64,000 nucleotides of DNA from Amoebidium appalachense (GCA_963693365.1 CAVNZM010000016.1:7130001-7194000), one strand, 5' to 3'. Positions 1 through 11,516 are shown, numbered from the stretch's first letter. Notes: generated from the sequence alone by a model not told the origin. Made by a program: numbers and translations.

Positions 1-356
1 TAGCAAGAGCACACGTGGATGGTTGAACTAAGAGCACGTGGGATGCTCGTGAACATGAGAAGTGAATCATTCCACTCGTCCGCATGCCTTGTGACAGGTC
101 GAAATCCTGTGCCTGCGCGCACGCAAGCAAACGCGCGCGCACGCAAGCAAACGCGCGCGCACACACACACACACACCTACACACTCACGTAACCTGAACG
201 CATGCATCCACAAGCGAACGCACAAACACCGACACACACACACGCCCATGCAAACACAACCACACATGCACAAACGCCACAAGCACATGACCATACGCAC
301 ACACATATGCTTTCTCTCTCTGCTCTCCTCCCCCTGCCCCCCCCTCCCCCCCCCCC

Positions 357-391
<35 letters not shown>

Positions 392-408
392 CCTCCACAC
401 ACACCACA

Positions 409-454
<46 letters not shown>

Positions 455-708
455 CACACCACAAGAGGAGAAGGGGGGGGGAAGGGACGAGAAAGAAGAA
501 AACCACCCCGCCTCCCCCATCGTCCCTCTCGCTTTCCCCCCCCTCCATAGAGAGAAACGACTTCAAGAATAAAACATTAAGTGATGGCGCTTTGCTTCTC
601 ATTTCCACCCTGCACACTATGTCGGTAAAAATTTTTAAAACAATTGCTGTACCAAGCAAGAGGTGTGATATGTGGGTGTGAAGGTGACGGTGTGGGGGTG
701 GGGGACAG
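1..708. other. Left edge: no gene resolved; simple repeats
   Basis: No convincing exon is seen. The stretch holds CG/CA alternation near 118-178, a poly-C run near 325-389, an adjoining (CA)n run near 395-459 and ordinary sequence from about 545. It probably lies in an intron of the UPF0390 gene to the right, because that gene's first visible exon at 709 begins in mid-codon and its N-terminal coding exon is not found here. Confidence 0.5.
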
Positions 709-957
709 GTCGGACGATAGCGCCAAAGAAGCAGAAACTGGTGCAGGCCCAGAAAATGAAAAAGGTAATATGCACCTTGGCACTAGCCATAACATAGTTC
801 CATCACTCATGGAGTAGCCTTCTTTTTTGTTCACTCACCACCATACTCTGCGCTGTTTCTGAACATGTCGTGGTGAACCTGTCTTGATAAGGATGGTGCG
901 TTGTGCAGGGAGGGCACTTGTGGTTTTTGCCCTTGGTCTTTGCTAGCCCACCCCCCC

Positions 958-990
<33 letters not shown>

Positions 991-1307
991 TTTTGCTCCC
1001 TCCTTGGCCACAGCCGGTCCCACACCCTTTGTTGTTCCTCTCTCTGGGTCGTTCTACGTTCTATGGGCTGTTCTAGACGTGCAGACATGCAACCACCCAG
1101 CCTTTTGCAGCAGCACACACAAAGCACAGACCTCCACAGTATGATGGCATAGAATAGTAGCCAAGTCGCCTACACGTGAAGTTGTAAGAACATAAAAATG
1201 TACGGATTCGGCATGCAACCACACAAACAAGCACTCACACACATCACATGGCATCCCTCCCTCACTCCCCGCCCCCCTCCCCCCTCCACACACACACATG
1301 CACACAT

Positions 1308-1390
<83 letters not shown>

Positions 1391-4300
1391 ACCATGGCCA
1401 CTCACACACTGTCTGCAGAAACTCACCTCGGCCACTCTTGCTCAAATGGAGAAGGAGATTGCCATCAAGTCTCAGTCAAAGTATGCTGCCCCCCCCCCCC
1501 CCCCCCCCCCCCCCCATCTGCATACTGTGCACATGGCTGATGTTGCATACTTGAATGTTTGCCTTTGCATGTGTCCTGCACCATGCTTCTCGTCGTGTAT
1601 GCGTACTTTGTACCGTGTTCCGCATTCAAAACCCCCCCAGTCTTCTTTCAGAGGTGTCCTTTCAGGACAGACCACTGTGTGGAGACCGCTTTACTTCCAT
1701 GCAACCGGGCATGGTTGCTCTGTGTCGTGCATCTGTAAGCACATACACATTTTTCGCTGCACTGCATTAGTTTGCACACACATCTTCACCGTTTTGCTCA
1801 CCTTGCTTGCATAAGCAACCCTGCTCGTCTTTGATCAAGACGGGTTGACCCGCCCAAGCTCAGTTGATGCTGCTGTCTGAGTTGGAGTGTCGTATATACG
1901 CGGGCTAAGGGGTCGAAACTCAGACGCAATTGATGACTTGGGTCCTCCCTGAGGATGGGCTCTGCTTATGACGCATACTGTGCACATGGCTGATGTTGCA
2001 TACTTGAATGTTTGCCTTTGCATGTGTCCTGCACCATGCTTCTCGTCGTGTATGCGTACTTTGTACCGTGTTCCGCATTCAAAACCCCCCAGTCTTCTTT
2101 CAGAGGTGTCCTTTCAGGACAGACCACTGTGTGGAGACCGCTTTACTTCCATGCAACCGGGCATGGTTGCTCTGTGTCGTGCATCTGTAAGCACATACAC
2201 ATTTTTCGCTGCACTGCATTAGTTTGCACACACATCTTCACCGTTTTGCTCACCTTGCTTGCATAAGCAACCCTGCTCGTCTTTGATCAAGACGGGTTGA
2301 CCCGCCCAAGCTCAGTTGATGCTGCTGTCTGAGTTGGAGTGTCGTATATACGCGGGCTAAGGGGTCGAAACTCAGACGCAATTGATGACTTGGGTCCTCC
2401 CTGAGGATGGGCTCTGCTTATGACGCATACTGTGCACATGGCTGATGTTGCATACTTGAATGTTTGCCTTTGCATGTGTCCTGCACCATGCTTCTCGTCG
2501 TGTATGCGTACTTTGTACCGTGTTCCGCATTCAAAACCCCCCAGTCTTCTTTCAGAGGTGTCCTTTCAGGACAGACCACTGTGTGGAGACCGCTTTACTT
2601 CCATGCAACCGGGCATGGTTGCTCTGTGTCGTGCATCTGTAAGCACATACACATTTTTCGCTGCACTGCATTAGTTTGCACACACATCTTCACCGTTTTG
2701 CTCACCTTGCTTGCATAAGCAACCCTGCTCGTCTTTGATCAAGACGGGTTGACCCGCCCAAGCTCAGTTGATGCTGCTGTCTGAGTTGGAGTGTCGTATA
2801 TACGCGGGCTAAGGGGTCGAAACTCAGACGCAATTGATGACTTGGGTCCTCCCTGAGGATGGGCTCTGCTTATGACGCATACTGTGCACATGGCTGATGT
2901 TGCATACTTGAATGTTTGCCTTTGCATGTGTCCTGCACCATGCTTCTCGTCGTGTATGCGTACTTTGTACCGTGTTCCGCATTCAAAACCCCCCCAGTCT
3001 TCTTTCAGAGGTGTCCTTTCAGGACAGACCACTGTGTGGAGACCGCTTTACTTCCATGCAACCGGGCATGGTTGCTCTGTGTCGTGCATCTGTAAGCACA
3101 TACACATTTTTCGCTGCACTGCATTAGTTTGCACACACATCTTCACCGTTTTGCTCACCTTGCTTGCATAAGCAACCCTGCTCGTCTTTGATCAAGACGG
3201 GTTGACCCGCCCAAGCTCAGTTGATGCTGCTGTCTGAGTTGGAGTGTCGTATATACGCGGGCTAAGGGGTCGAAACTCAGACGCAATTGATGACTTGGGT
3301 CCTCCCTGAGGATGGGCTCTGCTTATGACGCATACTGTGCACATGGCTGATGTTGCATACTTGAATGTTTGCCTTTGCATGTGTCCTGCACCATGCTTCT
3401 CGTCGTGTATGCGTACTTTGTACCGTGTTCCGCATTCAAAACCCCCCCAGTCTTCTTTCAGAGGTGTCCTTTCAGGACAGACCACTGTGTGGAGACCGCT
3501 TTACTTCCATGCAACCGGGCATGGTTGCTCTGTGTCGTGCATCTGTAAGCACATACACATTTTTCGCTGCACTGCATTAGTTTGCACACACATCTTCACC
3601 GTTTTGCTCACCTTGCTTGCATAAGCAACCCTGCTCGTCTTTGATCAAGACGGGTTGACCCGCCCAAGCTCAGTTGATGCTGCTGTCTGAGTTGGAGTGT
3701 CGTATATACGCGGGCTAAGGGGTCGAAACTCAGACGCAATTGATGACTTGGGTCCTCCCTGAGGATGGGCTCTGCTTATGACGCATACTGTGCACATGGC
3801 TGATGTTGCATACTTGAATGTTTGCCTTTGCATGTGTCCTGCACCATGCTTCTCGTCGTGTATGCGTACTTTGTACCGTGTTCCGCATTCAAAACCCCCC
3901 CAGTCTTCTTTCAGAGGTGTCCTTTCAGGACAGACCACTGTGTGGAGACCGCTTTACTTCCATGCAACCGGGCATGGTTGCTCTGTGTCGTGCATCTGTA
4001 AGCACATACACATTTTTCGCTGCACTGCATTAGTTTGCACACACATCTTCACCGTTTTGCTCACCTTGCTTGCATAAGCAACCCTGCTCGTCTTTGATCA
4101 AGACGGGTTGACCCGCCCAAGCTCAGTTGATGCTGCTGTCTGAGTTGGAGTGTCGTATATACGCGGGCTAAGGGGTCGAAACTCAGACGCAATTGATGAC
4201 TTGGGTCCTCCCTGAGGATGGGCTCTGCTTATGACGCATACTGTGCACATGGCTGATGTTGCATACTTGAATGTTTGCCTTTGCATGTGTCCTGCACCAT

Positions 4301-4759
4301 GCTTCTCGTCGTGTATGCGTACTTTGTACCGTGTTCCGCATTCAAAACCCCCCCCCCCCATCTGCCTCCCCCGGGTGGATGTGAATAGGTAGGTCAAAAC
4401 ACGAGTACTCTGGATGGTTTTGCTCCCCCCACCCCCCTCCCCCCGCGAACGGGCTCTGCGTACGATACATATTCTTTTTACACGTGTTTGCTTTGCAAAA
4501 TGGTGATGTGTTGTGGGCCGTGTACGTGTGTTGCGTACTCCGTAACGCATTCTACCCCTCCCCGACACACACATGAACCTTAGCCCCGCTATCTTTCTTG
4601 CACTGTGTCCTAACAAACGTAAAATCCTGTACGCCCCACCTGAACTGACTTCCCCCCTCCCCCCTCCCACCCCCCACCCCCACCCCCCTCTCCCCCCACC
4701 CCCTCCACCCCCTCCCCACCCCCTGACCCAACCACCCACACCCGCGCGCGCGCACGCAC

Positions 4760-4830
<71 letters not shown>

Positions 4831-4918
4831 CACCTGGCCAATCAATCACAGCATGAAGATCATCAAGGTAGACACCCCGGCAGACCCCAAAGACGCAAAG
4901 GCAAAGGCCAAGAAGTGA
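709..4918 (+). CDS. UPF0390 (C19orf53/LYDG10-like) small basic protein, 5' partial
   Basis: Three exons are visible: 709-764, 1419-1480 and 4852-4918 (stop TGA). Phases fit (2 nt in, then 0, then 2). The first visible exon encodes RTIAPKKQKLVQAQKMKK, which matches the conserved core of UPF0390/DUF2462 proteins (human RVIAPKKxxxVQQQKLKK). The second encodes a segment with LAQMEKEIAIKSQS, in the place of the family's KKIEHDVVMKASS block. The last gives a lysine-rich tail ending KDAKAKAKK. The family is a short, basic, probably nucleolar protein with no assigned reaction. The N-terminal exon lies left of the window. Splice sites are TTG..GACAG/GT, AAG/GTAATA, CTGCAG/AAA, AAA/GTATGC and CACAG/C. 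The last intron holds the 452/453-bp array. A candidate AATAAA lies at 5451. The family call rests on recalled similarity over short exons. Confidence 0.75.
1312..1389 (+). repeat. (CA)n microsatellite
   Basis: About 39 CA units end roughly 30 nt before the acceptor CTGCAG at 1418. On the sense strand they form the tail of the UPF0390 intron. Confidence 0.95.
1489..1515 (+). repeat. Poly-C tract 8 nt inside an intron donor
   Basis: The donor GTATGCTG of the second UPF0390 intron in the window runs straight into about 27 C, then ATCTGC. The same C-run plus ATCTGC recurs at 4348-4365, at the far end of the repeat array. Confidence 0.9.
1522..4359 (+). repeat. 452/453-bp head-to-tail array of the dispersed poly-C element
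   Basis: There is a 5'-truncated copy at 1522-1638, then full units starting at 1639, 2091, 2543, 2996, 3449 and 3902. Each unit starts AGTCTTCTTTCAGAGG and ends CGCATTCAAAA followed by C6-C7; only the C count changes unit length (452 or 453). Apart from that count, I saw no differences between the internal units, so the array is young. Each unit holds short internal palindromes (TTGCTTGCATAAGCAA, CGGGTTGACCCG, TGTCCTTTCAGGACA). The open frames inside (60-99 aa) repeat only because the DNA repeats and show no protein features. The array lies wholly inside the last UPF0390 intron. The direct repeat (C)12ATCTGC flanks it. Confidence 0.95.
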
Positions 4919-5739
4919 GGACACTAAAGGGGGAGGACTGGATCGAGGGATTTTACGAATCGTGCACCCAAAACAGACCATTCCTCGATACTATCAACCT
5001 GCAGCAACTAACAACAAGGTTGGCCGTTTCGAGGTTTTCTACTTAACTACATGGTAGAAATTTGATGGCAAGGAATGTGACGCTAGTGAGGTTAAGACGG
5101 AAGTATGAATTTACGGTATGAAGGCATGCACATGCATTTTTTAGGCCCAGATACATATTGCACTGGGGGTAGGAATTGAGCAGGCAAATGATTGGTTGGG
5201 GGAAGTTTCCTTTTTTTGGGTTAAGCAGTGGTGACAAACATGCCAATATTGATCATGTGTATGTCCATCAGCCAATCAAAACTGTTCCTGCACGTGCAAG
5301 TCCATATATGGTTGCATAAGACACACAGTGCCTGCTAACGGGTAGCCCAAGAGCCCCGTTTCTTCTTTCCTTTTTCTTTTTTTGAAACTAGTAATGAACC
5401 ATAGGGTCACCAGTGGTGTGCCCGCTTAAAAATAACATTTTCTGATCTGCAATAAAACTTGTTTGCTGGTTGAAATTCTTGAAGACTTTTTGAACTTCAT
5501 GCACCCCCCCCCCCCCCCCTTCCTCCTTCCTTCCCGCCCGCCTTCACTCCGTGACCCCCCACCCTCACCCCCTTCACAGCAGCACCAACCTATATCAGTT
5601 AGAGAGATCACAAAAAAGTCGGTGTAATCCAAAAGAACGTGTATGGAAGGATACATCCCAAACGAACGACAACAGACCCTCCCCCCCTCCCCCTCCTCTC
5701 CCCCCCCCCCCCCCCTCCCCACACACACACACACACACA
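4919..5739. other. Convergent 3' region between UPF0390 and MAPR
   Basis: Mostly single-copy sequence. It contains a candidate + strand polyadenylation signal AATAAA at 5451-5456 and a poly-C stretch near 5504-5519. No further exon was recognised. The two genes point toward each other across this interval. Confidence 0.6.
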
Positions 5740-5948
5740 CTATTCATTCTTCTTCTCCTCCTCCCCCTTCACCCCCACACCCTTTGCCAGCTCACTTGCA
5801 GCATGAGACCCCTCTACATGACCCACACATGCATATCTCTTTCTGTAGTATACCTCCCAGTCATTCAACACCTTCAGGTGGTCTGCTGATAGGGTGCTGA
5901 AGTCACTCAATGCATCGGCGGGGTTGAGAGACGACATACCTAGCCCCT

Positions 5949-6042
<94 letters not shown>

Positions 6043-7309
6043 TGGGGGGAGTGGCAGGGATAAGGGGGGGTAAGGGGGCATCAGTGTGTACACGTGTGTG
6101 TGTGGCGAGGGGGAGGGGACACCGTGGAGGTGCGCATGTGTCCATGTGTGTGTGTGTACGTTTGCGTGTGCGGACGCGCACGAATATTGGTGCACGCATG
6201 CGTGTGCGTGTTGGTGCATGCACCCATTCATTTGTGTGTTTTTGTGTACTTTTTATTGTTCTTTTTCTGTTGTTGTTGTTTGGGGGGGGGGGGGGGGGGA
6301 TACACAGGAAAACCAACGAAAATCAACCGTGCAGAACAATAAATGGCAAGCAAAAAAAATACTCACGATGTATGCAGCATAGCCAGGCCCGGGGCGGAAT
6401 GAGAGGGAATAGATATCTCCCACGTTGTGTGTTGGTATCAGGGTGTAAGTGGCATAGGCGCGTCAACACAAGGAGGTCTAGGTGAGGGAATGCTCTGGTG
6501 GTTGGGAAAACACGTGTGTGCGCACGTGCGCTCTGTGCTTGCCCGTGATTGGCTGCAATAAGAGAGCGTGTGCTTGGGTGTATGTGTTTTCATGGGGTGA
6601 GGAGGGGTGGATGGGAGAAGCCCGGGGAGAGAGGGGGGAGGGGGGGGGGGGGGGGGGGTATTACTGCACGTGCGTTTGATAAGAAAGAATGCAAGAAGGA
6701 AAATGTGATGCAAGAACTTTTTGCAAAGCACGCGAAGAATATGCATCATAAGCAGAGCCCATATTCCCCCCTTACCCCGGAGGGGGGGGGGGGGGGGGGG
6801 GGGGCAATAGCATACCCTAGACGCGTCTTTGCCGGCGAATATTGCATAGCCCTGGCCCGGGGCATACATCTCCCTGCGTGGGCTCACATCAAACACCCAG
6901 CCCTTGACTGCTACATACACAGGTAGGTCGGTGGAGCCATCGTACTGCTTGAGTTCTTCAACTGTAAACACCCTGTAGGAAGAAGAGGATAAAATTTAAA
7001 ATAGTTTAAATTGTTAATGGTAGGAAGGAGCGAATGAGCAGAAGAAAAAAAAGAGAAAACAACAAAACAAAGCCCGCAGCAAAATGTAAACCCTGCACGC
7101 CAAGCACTGGTGTTGCAAGCTTTCCTTCCCATCAAGCACGATGTAAAGAGCTGCATGGTCACGCACACACCCAACAACACCATGTACACACACACATCCA
7201 CATATGATTTGAAATCAACTGAACCTCTGCGAAGCAGAGAAAGGTACAAACTTACAATCGCCACAGCTCAGCTCATAAAGTATTGAGCAACACCCCCCCC
7301 CCCCCCCCC

Positions 7310-7342
<33 letters not shown>

Positions 7343-7551
7343 CACACTCACACCCAATGCATGAAAAAGGAAAAGACCAAAACAGCACACTTCAAAAGAG
7401 AAACCCACCTCTCCGGTGTGTCTGGTTCTCTGGGTGGCTCTGGTTTTTCTTCCTCTGTTTCGTGTTGGGTGGGTGGTGGGCTAGAGCGAACAAGGAAGAG
7501 AATAAACCCGACAAGCACGGGCACAGCAATATATAGCCACGATAGCTCCAT
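5740..7551 (-). CDS. PGRMC: Membrane-associated progesterone receptor component (MAPR/PGRMC-like, cytochrome b5 fold)
   Basis: Three exons, read on the minus strand: 7551-7409 (ATG at 7551), 6972-6816 and 5946-5740 (stop). They join in phase to 168 aa. Residues 3-21 form a single membrane anchor (LYIAVPVLVGFILFLV), followed by an acidic, proline-rich linker (22-47). The cytochrome b5-like domain follows: FTVEELKQYDG (50-60), VAVKGWVFDV (68-77) and MYAPGQGYAIFAGKDASR (83-100). The last matches the PGRMC1 block carrying the heme-coordinating tyrosine; Tyr84 and Tyr90 are the candidates here. The third exon gives the L..LSADHLKVLNDWEVYYRKRY helix with the family's DWE..F..KY pattern. The C-terminus is charged (GEEEKKNE). 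Family members bind heme on ER or other membranes and support cytochrome P450 and sterol metabolism. The intron at 5947-6815 starts GTATGCTATTG plus poly-C and ends in poly-C, (CA)n and CAG. Confidence 0.95.
5950..6041 (-). repeat. (CA)n plus poly-C abutting the MAPR exon 3 acceptor
   Basis: In the sense direction there are about 35 C, then about 28 CA units, then CAG joined directly to exon 3. No separate polypyrimidine tract is present, so these repeats must serve as the 3' splice-site context. Confidence 0.9.
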
Positions 7552-7646
7552 AGTGCCTGTGTGTGTGTGTGTTTTGGGGGGGGGGGGGGGGGGGGGATGT
7601 GGGTGTGGATATGGGTATGGGTGTGGGTGTGTGTGGGTGTGGGTGT

Positions 7647-7699
<53 letters not shown>

Positions 7700-7794
7700 G
7701 GTGGGTGGGTGTGTGTGTGTGGGTAGGTGGGTAGGTGGGTGGGTGGGTGGGTGTGTGTGTGGGTGGGTGGGTGAGTGCGTGTGCGTACGTGAAA

Positions 7795-7951
7795 GTAGTT
7801 AGGCAGAGGGAAAGGACCAAGCACGCACCTGTGTGTGTGAGCACATGTATAGGTCTATGTGCATGAAGGTTAGTATCCTTCATGCACATAGACCTATACA
7901 TGTGCTCACACACACAGGTGCGTGCTTGGTCCTTTCCCTCTGCCAAACTAC
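7795..7951. repeat. 75-bp-arm palindrome (foldback)
   Basis: Left arm 7795-7869, loop TTAGTAT at 7870-7876, right arm 7877-7951. The arms are reverse complements with a single mismatch (T-A at 7801 side). A transcript of either strand would form an almost perfect 75-bp hairpin with a 7-nt loop. It lies about 240 bp upstream of the MAPR start codon. Confidence 0.95.
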
Positions 7952-8564
7952 TTACAGTTATGCATAACTGTTTGCACATGCATAACTGTGTATGCACGAG
8001 CGTGTAAGAAGGTGGGGAAGCGGGGCAGGGGAGGGGAAGGGGGGGGGGGGGGGGGAAGGAATGGGCTGTGAAGAAGTCACGAAGGGGGGAATGGGAAGGA
8101 TGGGGGCTAAGTGGATTGATTGTGTTACTGTGTGTGTGTTGGGGGGGGGGGGGGGGGGGGGGGGGAGGGGGGGTTGAAAGGCAAACTGGAAAAAACAAGA
8201 AACAAAACTAGACTCAGAAAAAGACAAAAGCAGGAGTGAGGAAGAGGGGAACGAAAGGACAACTTGGCGGACGCAAGGAGGAGGAGGTGTGGGGGGAGAG
8301 GAAAGACAGAAGGGAGGGGAGGGGCAGGGGGGAGGGGGGTGCAAGAAAACTACAAGAAGTCAGAGATACTTAAGGGAGGGGGGAGGAATCGGAAAAAGTG
8401 CAGGTAGGAGGGAGGAGGGGAGCGGGGGGAAGGGGTGGGGGGAGAAGTGAGGGAGGGAGGACCTGAAAGGAAAAGGCGGAAGGCGTAAAAAACGGAAGTG
8501 TGGGTGGATCTACCTACAGGGGTTAACAAACGGTAGTTAATTACTGTACATGCACTGTTGACCA

Positions 8565-9145
<581 letters not shown>

Positions 9146-9442
9146 GTGTGTGTGGGTGTCTGGGGGGGGAGGCTCGCGCTTGCGTGTGTCTGAGTAAACG
9201 GTGGGTACGTGTGTGCGCTGACGCCGACGCGGGTACGTGCGTGTCAACAGTTGCATACTCTTTTGGCAATGACCTTTCACAAACAGCTGCAGACAAGCAT
9301 CATATATTATACAAAAACGGTAGGCCTGTACGTTCGAACTCGTGTGTACATCCGTGCCATGACGACTACGCGTACGCGTACTGTACACACCTCGCTGTGG
9401 CCGGACGATGTGTGCAGTGCCACGAACACTTTTGTGTAGCCG

Positions 9443-9450
9443 TGACGTCA
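9443..9450. promoter_or_regulatory. Perfect CRE palindrome TGACGTCA
   Basis: A full cAMP-response-element/ATF-CREB consensus, in unique sequence 67 bp left of the inverted-repeat element. Four others occur in this window (11332, 23941, 27821, 60789). Confidence 0.5.
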
Positions 9451-9516
9451 CAACGTAAGGTTAGCAACCTAAAAATAGACTTTTGAAGATGGTCACATTA
9501 GCTCAGATCTAGATCT

Positions 9517-9570
9517 GGGGTTTACGCTGTTTACTCGAGGCAAAGAGAACCAGTCTCAGGTATGGGGGGG
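9517..9570 (+). repeat. Left arm of a 54-bp inverted repeat flanking the RT fragment
   Basis: Starts GGGGTTTACGCTG and ends CAGTCTCAGGTATGGGGGGG. It is the exact reverse complement of 11463-11516. AGATCTAGATCT immediately precedes it. Confidence 0.95.
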
Positions 9571-9711
9571 GGGGTTTTGCTCGGAATATCCCCTCAGCGG
9601 TATATCATGATCACGTACATAGATGTCGGGTGGTGACTATATATCAGGGTTTACTTTCTCTACGAGACACCATAAAGACTACAAGGAGAAATCAATTAGT
9701 TGGGGTTCCCC

Positions 9712-9754
<43 letters not shown>

Positions 9755-9786
9755 GGGCTCCCCTCGGGACACTCGGTATCAGCTGG

Positions 9787-9787
<1 letters not shown>

Positions 9788-9857
<70 letters not shown>
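9788..9857 (+). repeat. Poly-T then (GT)n downstream of the RT fragment
   Basis: A T-run of about 37 at 9714-9750 and about 34 GT units lie just past the minus-strand stop of the reverse transcriptase fragment. In the RT sense direction this reads (CA)n then poly-A, which fits the tail of a non-LTR element. Confidence 0.8.
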
Positions 9858-9861
<4 letters not shown>

Positions 9862-9865
9862 TGCG

Positions 9866-11088
9866 CTATAATTTTGTAGTGATGTGTTTCTCAAGCCAAT
9901 CAATACATCTAATAAACAGGTCGTAGTTACGCGTGTTTAGTATAAAATCAAGGATGTTGTAATTTACAGGTAGGCTATCTTTCTGGGTGTCTGTTGTGAA
10001 TGTGACGTGTGTGTGTTGCGGTATTATGTGGTCTATCAAACTACATTTGGCGATACATGACCGGTTAAACTGGTGTGTGTGTGTGTTGTTTGGGCATGCA
10101 AATGATGCCACCTTATACTTATTAGATCTCCACTGTATAGCACGTGTACAGTAAAAGCGTGGTAATTGATCAATAATACCATCAGCTAGAGAAAGACCAG
10201 TTCTACAGGAAGGTAATATGTATTTAGGTGTTATACACTTGCGAGTGCCATATTTGGCAATATGGTTGAGGCGGTCAGTATATATAAAACGAGACATAAG
10301 GCTTAGTTTTTCAAGGTGTATGCTTTCATCGGGTCTAGTGTCGTGTGGTATCTTTTTCCATTTGTTATATTGCGTGATTATCTTGTGATTGTGTACATGT
10401 TTAATAAGTAAGTGGCAGTCCAAAGTCACACACACACTATTGCGGGGTTTATTTGTATTTGTGCCCAGGGGAGAAGGGGAGAGAGAGGGGAGGAAAGAGG
10501 GGAGAGGTGAGGAGGGGACAGGTCGGATAGAGAAGAGAGGGTGGGAGGGCAAATACTTCTTTAAGCGGCTTATGTGCTTATTGAATTTCAGCGCGAGATA
10601 GGATACTCTAGCAGCTATTGGGACCAGACCATATATCGAGAGCGTTACAGGCCCAGGTTTACAACAGTTGTTAGATAGAAAGGAGGCAACTTCTGCTTCA
10701 AGGAAATTTGCCAAGGGTTTAAGCGCTCTAGTTCTCTCTTTCTTGATCCAAGCGGCGAGAAGGGGTAAACCATATTCACATGCCGGGAAGACAAAAGTGC
10801 GAATAAATGTAAGTCTAATAGAAGGATGGAGGGGTGTGTCTTTAAAAATATTAGCCGAGAAGAAAGCTAACCGCTTACGAGCCAACTCTACCCTCTTTTC
10901 GACCATATGGGGAAACATAACACCAACAGAATCAACCGGAACACCAAGATATTTGTATTCTGGAACTATAGGTACAGGTTTAGATGATAATGTAAATGTG
11001 TGTAAATTGTTAGCTATATCAGGTACAAGAACACCACATATATCTAGATCTCGGGCCAAGTTGTCGGGCAGAGAAGCCAGGTCGGGTC
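9866..11088 (-). mobile_element. Non-LTR retrotransposon fragment, C-terminal reverse transcriptase ORF
   Basis: An open frame of about 400 aa on the minus strand has no clear ATG start; an in-frame stop lies near 11087. It contains EYKYLGVPVDS (the YLGVPLD motif that follows the RT palm in LINE-type enzymes), then a long basic region with KKERTRALKPLANF and a C-terminal IRCIDWLEKH. The catalytic YxDD palm lies upstream in the family and is absent here, so the copy is 5'-truncated and cannot encode an active enzyme. It lies between the 54-bp inverted repeats at 9517 and 11463. Confidence 0.75.
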
Positions 11089-11331
11089 ACTCAGGTGAAC
11101 CGGTTCAAGTAATGTCGCCACAGCTTTTGTTATGTGCCTTTTGTGCTCATGTTTTTCCTTTTTTTAACTTTTAAAAATTAATAATAGTTTTGATTCATGA
11201 ACAACCCAAAATCCAAAAATTCCGACCTGCCTCAACAACGATCCGATTTTGTGTGCTTTGCCAGCTCCGAACCAGGCCATTTACCCGATTCGAGTCGACT
11301 CGGCTATGACAGCTCATTCCTTCCAAAGTGG

Positions 11332-11339
11332 TGACGTCA
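11332..11339. promoter_or_regulatory. Perfect CRE palindrome TGACGTCA
   Basis: A full consensus TGACGTCA directly before the C-rich 17-bp minisatellite. Confidence 0.45.
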
Positions 11340-11340
11340 C

Positions 11341-11480
11341 CCCCCCCATACTTGAGACCCCCCCATACCTGAGACCCCCCCATACCTGAGACCCCCCCAT
11401 ACCTGAGACCCCCCCATACCTGAGACCCCCCCCCATACCTGAGACCCCCCCATACCTGAGACCCCCCCCATACCTGAGAC
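11341..11480 (+). repeat. 17-bp minisatellite CATACCTGAGACCCCCC
   Basis: Eight copies of 16-19 bp; the length variation is all in the C-run. The last copy runs straight into the right inverted-repeat arm, which starts with the same motif (CCCATACCTGAGAC). The minisatellite therefore appears to have grown from the end of that arm. Confidence 0.95.
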
Positions 11481-11516
11481 TGGTTCTCTTTGCCTCGAGT
11501 AAACAGCGTAAACCCC
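11463..11516 (-). repeat. Right arm of the 54-bp inverted repeat
   Basis: Exact reverse complement of 9517-9570. Together the arms delimit a 2.0-kb segment containing the RT fragment. Confidence 0.95.

Noticed and set aside
1639-2090. tRNA-like pol III promoter inside the 452-bp unit
   Set aside because: GGGTCGAAACTC weakly resembles a B box, but no A box at the right spacing was found.
1835-4077. Repeated 97-99 aa frames (MTHTVHMADVAYLN.. and MVCPERTPLKEDW..) in each array unit
   Set aside because: Overlapping frames on both strands repeat only because the DNA does; the other dispersed copies carry frame-breaking changes and truncations.
11341-11480. CRISPR-like short repeats
   Set aside because: Units are contiguous with no unique spacers, and the genome is eukaryotic; it is a minisatellite. 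The same holds for 34999-35165.
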